DNA from: an uncultured Bacteroidales bacterium
GTDB lineage: Bacteria; Bacteroidota; Bacteroidia; Bacteroidales; UBA932
Direction of reading: 5' to 3'
DNA: 64,000 bases
NCBI GenBank assembly: GCA_946402945.1
Contig: CAMIYB010000002.1
Span: 40,415 to 104,414, forward strand
Part shown: positions 42,370 through 49,445 of the stretch, piece after piece
How positions within the stretch are numbered: the first letter of the stretch is position 1
How the letters are laid out: every line of letters begins with the position of its first letter
Translations under genes and position numbers: made by a program
The notes under the pieces: generated by a model
The model's input: the letters and a program-made list of their open reading frames with translations, nothing else
Database searches by the model: none
Told to the model about the DNA's origin: nothing

Positions 42370-42936
42370 TTAGACACGCTGTCCGTAACTGCGGTCGGTC
42401 GTGTTGACGGTGATGACGTCGTCGGTATCGATAAAGAGGGGAACCATCACCTTGGCACCGGTCTCCAGGGTCACTTCCTTCAGGGCGGAAGTGGAGGCGG
42501 TATTGCCCTTGACGGCGGGCTCGGCGTAGGTCACCTTGAGGGTGACATAGGTCGGAAGTTCGCAGGTCAGGCAACGCTCCTCGGGCTCGGTCACGAAGAT
42601 CATCTCCACGTGCTGGCCTTCCTTCATGAGGTCGGCGTTCTCGACGATGTCCTTCGGAAGGGAAATCTGGTCGTAGGTCTCTTCGTTCATGAAGTTGAAG
42701 CCATCCTCATCGGCATAGAGGAACTGATAGCCGCGGTGCTCGACCGTGATGGTCTCGATCTTGGCGCCGGCGGTGAAGGTATTCTCCAGGATGCGGCCGT
42801 TCTCCAGGTTGCGGAGTTTGGTCTTGACGAAAGCGGGGCCCTTGCCCGGCTTGACGTGCTGGAACCAGACGATGGAGCACGGTTTGCCGTTGAAATTGAG
42901 ATAAAGCCCGTTTTTGAAATCTGCAGTTGTTGCCAT
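42370..42936 (-). CDS. efp: Translation elongation factor P
   Basis: 188 residues from MATTADFKNGLYLNFNGKPC; the track's ten extra codons are upstream of the conserved start. Three beta-barrel domains; the tip loop is HVKPGKGPAF with the Lys that inserts by the P-site tRNA. Later motifs are YADEDGFNFMNEETYDQI and a C-terminal VNTTDRSYGQRV. EF-P relieves stalling at proline runs. It has its own promoter, located across the end of ispH. Confidence 0.97.
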   Translation of the reverse strand: MATTADFKNGLYLNFNGKPCSIVWFQHVKPGKGPAFVKTKLRNLENGRILENTFTAGAKIETITVEHRGYQFLYADEDGFNFMNEETYDQISLPKDIVENADLMKEGQHVEMIFVTEPEERCLTCELPTYVTLKVTYAEPAVKGNTASTSALKEVTLETGAKVMVPLFIDTDDVITVNTTDRSYGQRV

Positions 42937-42978
42937 ATAAAAATATCGTTTAACAGTAATAGTCAATCAGTCAGCCTG

Positions 42979-43010
42979 CAAAATTAAGGAATTGTCCGCT
43001 AAGATGCAAA
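42979..43010 (-). promoter_or_regulatory. Promoter of efp, overlapping the 3' end of ispH
   Basis: Minus strand: TTTG (43010-43007), 20 bp spacer, TAATTTTG (42986-42979). Both boxes match exactly. The -33 lies just inside ispH. The predicted leader is about 36 bases. Confidence 0.7.
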
Positions 43011-43883
43011 TTTTCCCTCCCGAATGGCGGCGGCCACCTGTTCGAGCAGCCATTTCGGGGTGGACGTCGCCCCGCAGACGCCCACGCGGTCTCCCTCCCG
43101 GAACCATTCCGGAAGGAGGTCGGCGACGCAGCCGGCCCGGTGGCAGCGGGGATTGGCGCTGCAGCACAGGTCGAAGAGCACCCGTCCGTTGGAACTGGCC
43201 GTTCCCGATACGAACACGAGCACGTCGTGGCTGCGGGCGAAGTCCTCCAGCCGGTCGTGACGCGACGCAACCTGCTGGCAGATGGTATCGTGGACCGCCA
43301 GGAGGGCGGGATCGGCCATCCTGCGGCGGAGCAGGTCGCAGAGGGCGGCATACTCCGTCGGACTCTTGGTCGTCTGGGAGAAGACCTCGACCGGGGCGTC
43401 CGTCCGGATCCGCCCCTGGGTGAAGGCCTGCTCGAGCATGCGGCTGTCCTCGACCACCAGCACGTCGCCGCCGACCTGCCCGGCGAGCCCGAGCACCTCC
43501 GCGTGGCCCACCTTTCCGAACAGGACGACCTGGCCGCCGGAAGCCTTCACCCGGGCGTAGGCTTCCCGGATGCGCCGCTGGAGTTGCAGCACGACGGGGC
43601 AGGTACAATCGACCAGGGTCAGGGAGCGCTCCCGGGCCAGTGCATAGGTAGAGGGCGGCTCGCCATGGGCCCGGATCAGCACCGGGCCCTCCCCCGCCTC
43701 GTCGAGGCTGCGGATGGTCCGCAGGCCCCGGGCGCGAAGCCGGTCGAGTTCCTGTTCATTGTGGACGATGGCCCCGAGCGAAGACAGGGGCTGCCCCTCC
43801 GCCAGGAGGGCTTCCGCCTTCCCGATGGCGCGGATCACCCCGCCGCAGAAGCCGGAATACGGGTCGATTTCGACGGAAATCAT
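42999..43883 (-). CDS. ispH: 4-hydroxy-3-methylbut-2-enyl diphosphate reductase
   Basis: 294 residues. The three conserved Cys of the 4Fe-4S enzyme are seen in SGFCGGVIRA, DCTCPVVLQ and DTICQQVASR, and the TxE-like/SSN block in VFVSGTASSNGRVLFDLC. It is the last step of the MEP isoprenoid pathway, giving IPP and DMAPP. Its ATG overlaps the cmk stop by one base (TGATG), so the two are translationally coupled. The extra cysteines in the CCSANPRC stretch are unusual but outside the core ligands. Confidence 0.95.
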   Translation of the reverse strand: MISVEIDPYSGFCGGVIRAIGKAEALLAEGQPLSSLGAIVHNEQELDRLRARGLRTIRSLDEAGEGPVLIRAHGEPPSTYALARERSLTLVDCTCPVVLQLQRRIREAYARVKASGGQVVLFGKVGHAEVLGLAGQVGGDVLVVEDSRMLEQAFTQGRIRTDAPVEVFSQTTKSPTEYAALCDLLRRRMADPALLAVHDTICQQVASRHDRLEDFARSHDVLVFVSGTASSNGRVLFDLCCSANPRCHRAGCVADLLPEWFREGDRVGVCGATSTPKWLLEQVAAAIREGKFAS

Positions 43884-44572
43884 CAGCCGAGAATGCCGAA
43901 TTTGCCCTGGATCAGGCCCTGGATCCAGACCACCTCCTCGTGGAGGTTCATGTCGGAGTTGTCCAGGATGAAGGCGTCGGCGGCCCGCTGGAGCGGGGAG
44001 GTCTCCCGGTGCGAGTCGATGTAGTCGCGCTCCTTGAGATTGGCAAGGACCTCCTGGAAATCAGGCGTCTGGCCCTTGGAGACCAACTCGTCGTAGCGGC
44101 GCTGGGCGCGGACCTGGTCATCGGCGGTCATGAACACCTTCAGTTCGGCGTCGGGGAACACCGTCGTACCGATGTCGCGACCGTCCATGATGATACGGCC
44201 CTTGCGGCCGAACTCGTGGAGTTTGGCGTCCACGAAGTTGCGCACGGCCGGAATCGTCGCGATCGGGCTGACGGAATTGGATACGCGCAGGGTGCGGATT
44301 TCCGCCTCGACGCAGCGGTCCCCGATGCAGGTCCCGCGGTCCGTCTCAAAATGGAGGTCCAGCCCGCCCAGCATGGGAATCAGCCGGGCCGTGTCGATGC
44401 GGTCCGTTCCTTCGATCAGGCCCTGTTCCAGGGCAAAGAGGGTCACGCCCCTGTACAGGGCGCCGGAATCCAGGTAGAGGAATCCGAATTCCTTTGCAAC
44501 GAGTTTCGCGAAGGTGCTTTTGCCGGTGGAGGAATAGCCGTCGACGGCGATGACGATGTCCGGGATAGTCAT
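43883..44572 (-). CDS. cmk: Cytidylate kinase
   Basis: 229 residues from MTIPDIVIAVDGYSSTGKST; the track's 51-codon extension crosses the promoter region and is rejected. P-loop DGYSSTGKSTFAKL, DSGALYRGVTLFA and GRDIGTTVFPDAELKVF are family signatures. It phosphorylates CMP/dCMP. First of a cmk-ispH pair, divergent from the NtrX-like gene. Confidence 0.96.
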   Translation of the reverse strand: MTIPDIVIAVDGYSSTGKSTFAKLVAKEFGFLYLDSGALYRGVTLFALEQGLIEGTDRIDTARLIPMLGGLDLHFETDRGTCIGDRCVEAEIRTLRVSNSVSPIATIPAVRNFVDAKLHEFGRKGRIIMDGRDIGTTVFPDAELKVFMTADDQVRAQRRYDELVSKGQTPDFQEVLANLKERDYIDSHRETSPLQRAADAFILDNSDMNLHEEVVWIQGLIQGKFGILG

Positions 44573-44595
44573 GGCTTTGGGTCTTGTATTGAACA

Positions 44596-44603
44596 CAAAA
44601 ATA
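44596..44603 (-). promoter_or_regulatory. Candidate -7 element of cmk-ispH
   Basis: Minus strand TATTTTTG, exact consensus, 23 bases before the cmk ATG. The upstream TTTC at about 44629-44626 is a poor -33. Confidence 0.4.
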
Positions 44604-44663
44604 ACAAAAATTGTCCGAAGAAAAAGAAATTTATCCGATATTTGTAGAAAACTATCCTTAGGT

Positions 44664-45815
44664 ATGAAGATTCTGGTTATCGACGACGAGCGCGCCATCC
44701 GCAATTCGCTCAAGGAAATCCTCATGGACGAGGGCTACGACGTGGACACCGCCGAAGACGGGGCGGCCGGCTGCGCCCAGGCGGGCAAGGAGCGCTACGA
44801 CGTCATTTTCTGCGACATCAAGATGCCGAACATGGAGGGGACGCAGGTCCTCCGTCAGTTGCAGGAAGACGGGGTGGAGACCCCCGTGGTTATGATTTCG
44901 GGCCATGGCGACATTGACACGGCCGTGTCCTGCATGCGCGACGGCGCCTTCGACTTCATCCAGAAGCCGCTGGACCTCAACCGCATCCTCATCACGATCA
45001 AAAACGCCACCGACAAGGCCAACCTCGTCAAGGAAAACAAGATCCTCAAGAAGAAGGTCTATGGCCAGCAGATGATCGGCGAGTCCGAACCCATCCGCCA
45101 CATCCGCGAGATGATTGCGAAAGTGGCTCCTACGGACGCCCGCGTGCTGATTACCGGCGCCAACGGTTCCGGCAAGGAACTCGTGGCCCGCAGCCTCCAC
45201 CAGCAGAGCGACCGCAGCGCCATGCCCTACATCGAGGTCAACTGCGCCGCCATCCCCTCGGAACTGATCGAGAGCGAGTTGTTCGGCCACGAGAAAGGCT
45301 CCTTCACCTCGGCCATCAAGCAGCACAAGGGCAAGTTCGAACAGGCCGACGGCGGCACCCTCTTCCTCGACGAAATCGGCGACATGTCCCTGGCCGCCCA
45401 GGCCAAGGTGCTGCGCGTCCTCCAGGAGAAAAAACTCTCCCGCGTGGGCAGCGACAAGGACATCGAAGTGAATGTGCGCGTGGTCGCCGCCACCAACAAG
45501 GACCTGAAGGCGGAAATCGCCAAGGGAACCTTCCGCGAGGACCTCTACCACCGGCTGAGCGTCATCCTGATCCGTGTCCCGACCCTGGACGAGCGCAAGG
45601 ACGACATCCCGCTGCTGGTGGATTATTTCGCCGAGCAGATCTGCGCTGAAAGCGGCAAGCCCCAGCGGGCCTTCTCCCCCGAGGCCGTCGCCCTGCTGGC
45701 GGAAAAATCCTGGCCCGGCAACATCCGGGAACTGCGCAACGTAGTGGAACGCCTCCTCATCCTGGGCGGCAACCCCGTCTCGGAACAGGATGTAAAGGAC
45801 TACGTCAATGCTTAG
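44664..45815 (+). CDS. NtrX-like AAA+ response regulator lacking a DNA-binding domain
   Basis: 383 residues from MKILVIDDERAIRNSLKEIL. The track starts 38 codons earlier, across the spacer. Receiver domain with Asp in VIFCDIKMPNMEG (~51) and KPLDLNRIL. AAA+ domain: Walker A TGANGSGKELVA (~165), Walker B GGTLFLDEIGDM (~233), and arginine finger region FREDLYHRLSVILI. The sigma54-contact loop is GSFTSA instead of GAFTGA. The protein ends right after the AAA+ lid (SEQDVKDYVNA) with no Fis-type helix-turn-helix. The last bases overlap the next gene by eight. Confidence 0.92.
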   Translation: MKILVIDDERAIRNSLKEILMDEGYDVDTAEDGAAGCAQAGKERYDVIFCDIKMPNMEGTQVLRQLQEDGVETPVVMISGHGDIDTAVSCMRDGAFDFIQKPLDLNRILITIKNATDKANLVKENKILKKKVYGQQMIGESEPIRHIREMIAKVAPTDARVLITGANGSGKELVARSLHQQSDRSAMPYIEVNCAAIPSELIESELFGHEKGSFTSAIKQHKGKFEQADGGTLFLDEIGDMSLAAQAKVLRVLQEKKLSRVGSDKDIEVNVRVVAATNKDLKAEIAKGTFREDLYHRLSVILIRVPTLDERKDDIPLLVDYFAEQICAESGKPQRAFSPEAVALLAEKSWPGNIRELRNVVERLLILGGNPVSEQDVKDYVNA

Positions 45816-47223
45816 AAGAATCCGCATCATCCTGGCGGTGCTTTTCCTGGCCGGCATCACCCTGCTGGTGGCCGGATGGTGGGAAGACGCCCCTGCGTGG
45901 CTGGGCTGGATGGCCAGGATCCAGTTCCTGCCCGCCGTGATGGCAGGCAGCCTCGGCATCCTCGCCGGGCTGCTCCTGCTGACCCTGGTCTTCGGACGGG
46001 TGTACTGCTCCGTCATCTGCCCGCTGGGCGTGTTCCAGGACGGCGTTTCCGCCCTGGCCGGCCTGCGGAAGAAACAGCGGTTCCGCCACTCTCCCGAACT
46101 GAAATGGCTCCGTTACGGCGTGTTGGCCCTGTATGTGGCGGCCATCCTGGCCGGCGTGCAGGTCGCCGTGGCCCTTCTTGCCCCCTACAGCGCCTATGGC
46201 CGTATGGTCCATACCCTGCTGGGGCCTTTCTGGCTGCAGACCCTTCCCGCCCTGGCCGTCGCCCTGGTGACCTTCGGCGTGATCGCGGTCCTCGCCTGGC
46301 GGGGCGGCCGGACCTGGTGCAACACCATCTGCCCGGTCGGCACCACGCTGAGCCTCGTCTCGCGCTTTTCCCTGCTGCGGCCCGTCATCGACGCGGACAA
46401 ATGCAAGAACTGCCACAAATGCGAACGCGTCTGCAAGGCCTCCTGCATCGACGTCCCGAATCACCGCATCGACTACAGCCGCTGCGTGGACTGCTTCAAC
46501 TGCCTGGACAACTGCTCCTTCGGCGCCCTGCAATACCGCTTCGCCTACGGCAGGAAGAAGCCCGCGGCGGAAGTGGACCCTTCCCGCAGGGAGGCCCTCA
46601 AGGCCGGTGCCCTGCTCGTCGCCGGCGCCGCCTCGGCTTCGGTGAGCGCCCTCGCCCAGAGCGACAAGAAACGCGACGGCGGCCTGGCGGACATCCTTCC
46701 GAAACAGCGCCCCGTCCGGAACGTGCCCCTCACGCCCTTCGGTTCGGAAAGCGTCCGGGATTTCTACCGCCGCTGCACGGCCTGCCAGTTGTGCGTGGGC
46801 GTGTGCCCGAACAAGGTCCTGCGCCCTTCCACGGACCTGCAGCGGCTGATGCAGCCCGAAATGAGTTATGAACGGGGATACTGCCGACCCGAATGCACAG
46901 CCTGCGCCCAGGTCTGTCCTTCGGGTGCCATCCGCCCCCTGACGGCCGAGGAAAAGACCGCCTGCCACATCGGCTATGCCATCGTGGACCGCGAGCGCTG
47001 CGTCGTGGAACGGGACGGCGTCTCCTGCGGCAACTGCGCCCGCCACTGCCCCGTCGGGGCCATCCTCATGGTCCGCCGGGACAAGGACGACCCGGATTCT
47101 CCGCTGATTCCGGCCGTGGCGACCGAGCGCTGCATCGGCTGCGGCGCCTGCGAGTATGTCTGCCCTTCGCGGCCGCTGAGCGCCATCCACGTCGAGGGCC
47201 GGCAAGACCACCTAAAGGCATAG
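45808..47223 (+). CDS. Membrane polyferredoxin, NapH-NapG-like fusion
   Basis: 471 residues. About four to five membrane helices in the first ~200 residues, with CSVICPLG and CNTICPVG motifs as in NapH/CcoG quinol-oxidising proteins. Two ferredoxin-type clusters follow (CKNCHKCERVCKASC, CVDCFNCLDNC). Then comes a Tat-like segment, RREALKAGALLVAGAASASV, and a NapG-like part with CTACQLCVGVCP, CTACAQVCPSG, CGNCARHCPVG and CIGCGACEYVCP. It probably carries electrons from the quinone pool to or from an exported redox enzyme. The Tat-exported reductase gene follows by three bases. Confidence 0.88.
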   Translation: MLRRIRIILAVLFLAGITLLVAGWWEDAPAWLGWMARIQFLPAVMAGSLGILAGLLLLTLVFGRVYCSVICPLGVFQDGVSALAGLRKKQRFRHSPELKWLRYGVLALYVAAILAGVQVAVALLAPYSAYGRMVHTLLGPFWLQTLPALAVALVTFGVIAVLAWRGGRTWCNTICPVGTTLSLVSRFSLLRPVIDADKCKNCHKCERVCKASCIDVPNHRIDYSRCVDCFNCLDNCSFGALQYRFAYGRKKPAAEVDPSRREALKAGALLVAGAASASVSALAQSDKKRDGGLADILPKQRPVRNVPLTPFGSESVRDFYRRCTACQLCVGVCPNKVLRPSTDLQRLMQPEMSYERGYCRPECTACAQVCPSGAIRPLTAEEKTACHIGYAIVDRERCVVERDGVSCGNCARHCPVGAILMVRRDKDDPDSPLIPAVATERCIGCGACEYVCPSRPLSAIHVEGRQDHLKA

Positions 47224-47226
47224 GAC

Positions 47227-48564
47227 ATGGACAGAAGAACCTTCCTCAAATATACGGGCGCCGGAGCCGCGGGTGCGGCGCTGGCCGCCTGCGGGTCCCG
47301 TCCCGAACGCAAGTCCGACCAGGGGGCGGGCCCCATGGAAATGCGCACCAACCCGGGCAACGGCGACGTGGTCTCCCTGCTGGGTTACGGCTGCATGCGC
47401 TGGCCCATGACCAAGGACGAAAACGACCGGGAAATCATCGACCAGGAAAAGGTCAATGAACTGGTGGACAAGGCCATCGCGAACGGCGTCAACTATTTCG
47501 ACACTTCGCCGGTGTACCTGCGCGGCGAGTCGGAAAAGGCCACCGGCATCGCCCTGGCCCGGCACCCGCGCTCGAGTTACCTGATTGCCACCAAACTGTC
47601 CAATTTCGGCATTCCCGACCGCGAAAAGTCCCTGCAGATGTACCGCAATTCTTTCGAGGAACTGCAGACCGACCATTTCGACTACTATCTGCTGCATGCC
47701 ATCGGCCGGGGCGGCTACGAGGCCTTCAAAGAGCGTTACGAAGACAACGGACTCATGGATTTCGCCCTCGCCGAGCGCGAAGCCGGCCGCATCCGCCAGT
47801 TGGGTTTCTCTTTCCACGGCAGCCGGCCCCAGTTCGACCAGATGATTTCCCTGCACGACAAGTACCATTTCGATTTCGTGCAGATCGAGATGAACTATGT
47901 GGACTGGAAGCATGCCGACGGCGTGCGCAACGTCAACGCCGACTACCTCTACGAGGAACTGGACAAGCGGGAAATCCCCATCGTGGTCATGGAGCCGCTG
48001 CTGGGCGGCCGGCTGGCCGACTTGCCGGGGAACGTGGCCGCGCAGCTGAAGGAGCGCGAGCCGGACGCCTCGCTGGCCTCCTGGGCCTTCCGCTTCGTGG
48101 GCACCTATCCGCGCATCCTGACCATCCTCAGCGGCATGACCTACATGGAGCACCTGGAGGACAACCTGAAGACCTTCTGCGGGTTCAAGCCCCTCACCGA
48201 CGAGGAACTGGACCTGCTGGAGCGGATGGCCGTGCTGATGAAGGAGTACCCGACCGTGAACTGCACCAACTGCAAATACTGCATGCCCTGCCCCTACGGC
48301 ATCGATATTCCTTCCATTTTCCGCCAGTACAACGCCTGCGTCAATGAGGGGACTATCCCGCAGAACGCGGCCCAGCGCGATTTCAAACGCCTGCGCAGGG
48401 CTTATCTGGGCAGTTACGACAAAGCGGTTCCGCCCGAGCGGCAGGCCGACCACTGCATCGGCTGCGGCCAGTGCAAGATCCACTGCCCCCAGAGCATCGA
48501 CATCCCCGCCGAACTCCGGCGCATCGACCTTTTTGTCGAAAAAATGAAACGCGGAACGCTCTAG
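47227..48564 (+). CDS. Tat-exported aldo/keto reductase with C-terminal 4Fe-4S clusters
   Basis: 445 residues. MDRRTFLKYTGAGAAGAALAAC is a twin-arginine signal that also carries a lipobox Cys. Aldo/keto reductase core ~40-330 with Asp and Tyr in FDTSPVYLRG, Lys in LIATKLSNF and His in YYLLHAIGR, the full catalytic tetrad. The C-terminal ~350-445 has two cluster motifs, CTNCKYCMPCPYGIDIP and CIGCGQCKIHCPQSIDIP. Ferredoxin-linked reductases of this type are common in anaerobes but substrates are poorly known. Together with the polyferredoxin it could form a periplasmic reductase fed by quinol. It ends four bases inside the convergent barrel gene. Confidence 0.9.
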   Translation: MDRRTFLKYTGAGAAGAALAACGSRPERKSDQGAGPMEMRTNPGNGDVVSLLGYGCMRWPMTKDENDREIIDQEKVNELVDKAIANGVNYFDTSPVYLRGESEKATGIALARHPRSSYLIATKLSNFGIPDREKSLQMYRNSFEELQTDHFDYYLLHAIGRGGYEAFKERYEDNGLMDFALAEREAGRIRQLGFSFHGSRPQFDQMISLHDKYHFDFVQIEMNYVDWKHADGVRNVNADYLYEELDKREIPIVVMEPLLGGRLADLPGNVAAQLKEREPDASLASWAFRFVGTYPRILTILSGMTYMEHLEDNLKTFCGFKPLTDEELDLLERMAVLMKEYPTVNCTNCKYCMPCPYGIDIPSIFRQYNACVNEGTIPQNAAQRDFKRLRRAYLGSYDKAVPPERQADHCIGCGQCKIHCPQSIDIPAELRRIDLFVEKMKRGTL

Positions 48565-49445
48565 AAACCGTACGCAATACCCACCGTCAGGCTGCGGGAC
48601 AGCGGGCCGCCCAGCAGGACGGCCGCATCGAGACGGATCCCATTCCAATGGACGCCCAGTCCTGCCGAAGCGAAAGACGGCAGGACGGCTTTGGCGCTGC
48701 CCCAGTGATAGCCTCCGCGCAGAAAGAGAAACTCCCGCCAACTGTATTGCACGCCTCCGGAAAGGATCACGCCGCCGCCAAGGTAGAAATCGGCGTCGAG
48801 GTCAGCCTCGAGGCGGTGTTCCCCGAAACAATGGGCGTAGGCGGCACCCAGGGAGACGGAAGCGGCCGTAGGATAGACCTTGTCGCCGAGGGAGGCCGAA
48901 CCCAGTTGGGAAAGGCCCAGGAAGGCCGAGAATCCTCCCTTGCGCAGCAGCAGGGACAGATCCATGGCAAAGCCCGAGAGGTGGTCTTCCGGGCTGAGAG
49001 TCGAGGAGAGGTAATGGCCGCCGATGCCGACGGAAAACAGTTCCGACAGGGCCATGGAAAGGCCCAGGCGGGCTTGGAAGTCCGTCGGGGTCCAACCCTC
49101 ATAGCCCACGGCCCGCTGCAGGGCGGCGGAGGCCGAAATGCCATAGCGTTTACCCAGGCGGCCCGCGGCGGCGAGGGTGAAATGGTTTCCGCACTCGCCA
49201 GAAGGGTTCCAGCGGCTATAGGAGAAGGCGCCGTCGAAGGTCCCGTCATAGAAGGGAACGGCCGCAACGGATCCGAACGCGGGCCCCTGCGAGAGCGAGG
49301 CGAGCCCGGCAAAGGCCAGGCCGGCCCGGGCGGGATCCCGGACGATGCGGCCGAAGCCCATGGCCTCCAGTCCGCCGCTCACCTCCTGGGCCTTTGCCCC
49401 GAAAGCCGCCAGTAACAACAAGAGTATCAATGCTTTCCTTCTCAT
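48561..49445 (-). CDS. PorV/PorQ-like outer-membrane beta-barrel protein
   Basis: 294 residues. Signal MRRKALILLLLLAAFGAKAQ; then DPARAGLAFAGLASLSQGPAFG, like the N-terminal hatch of PorV/PorQ/FadL-type barrels. Alternating beta strands continue to a final LTVGIAYGF with a terminal Phe. PorV and PorQ are accessory barrels of the type IX secretion system that shuttle or dock cargo. It overlaps the S8 protease gene upstream by four bases (ATGA), so it may serve that protease. It is shorter than classical PorV (~390), so the assignment is to fold rather than orthology. Confidence 0.7.
   Translation of the reverse strand: MRRKALILLLLLAAFGAKAQEVSGGLEAMGFGRIVRDPARAGLAFAGLASLSQGPAFGSVAAVPFYDGTFDGAFSYSRWNPSGECGNHFTLAAAGRLGKRYGISASAALQRAVGYEGWTPTDFQARLGLSMALSELFSVGIGGHYLSSTLSPEDHLSGFAMDLSLLLRKGGFSAFLGLSQLGSASLGDKVYPTAASVSLGAAYAHCFGEHRLEADLDADFYLGGGVILSGGVQYSWREFLFLRGGYHWGSAKAVLPSFASAGLGVHWNGIRLDAAVLLGGPLSRSLTVGIAYGF

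Noticed and set aside
44575-44725. 51-codon N-terminal extension of cmk
   Set aside because: It lies over the divergent spacer, is absent from the family, and overlaps the NtrX-like gene start.
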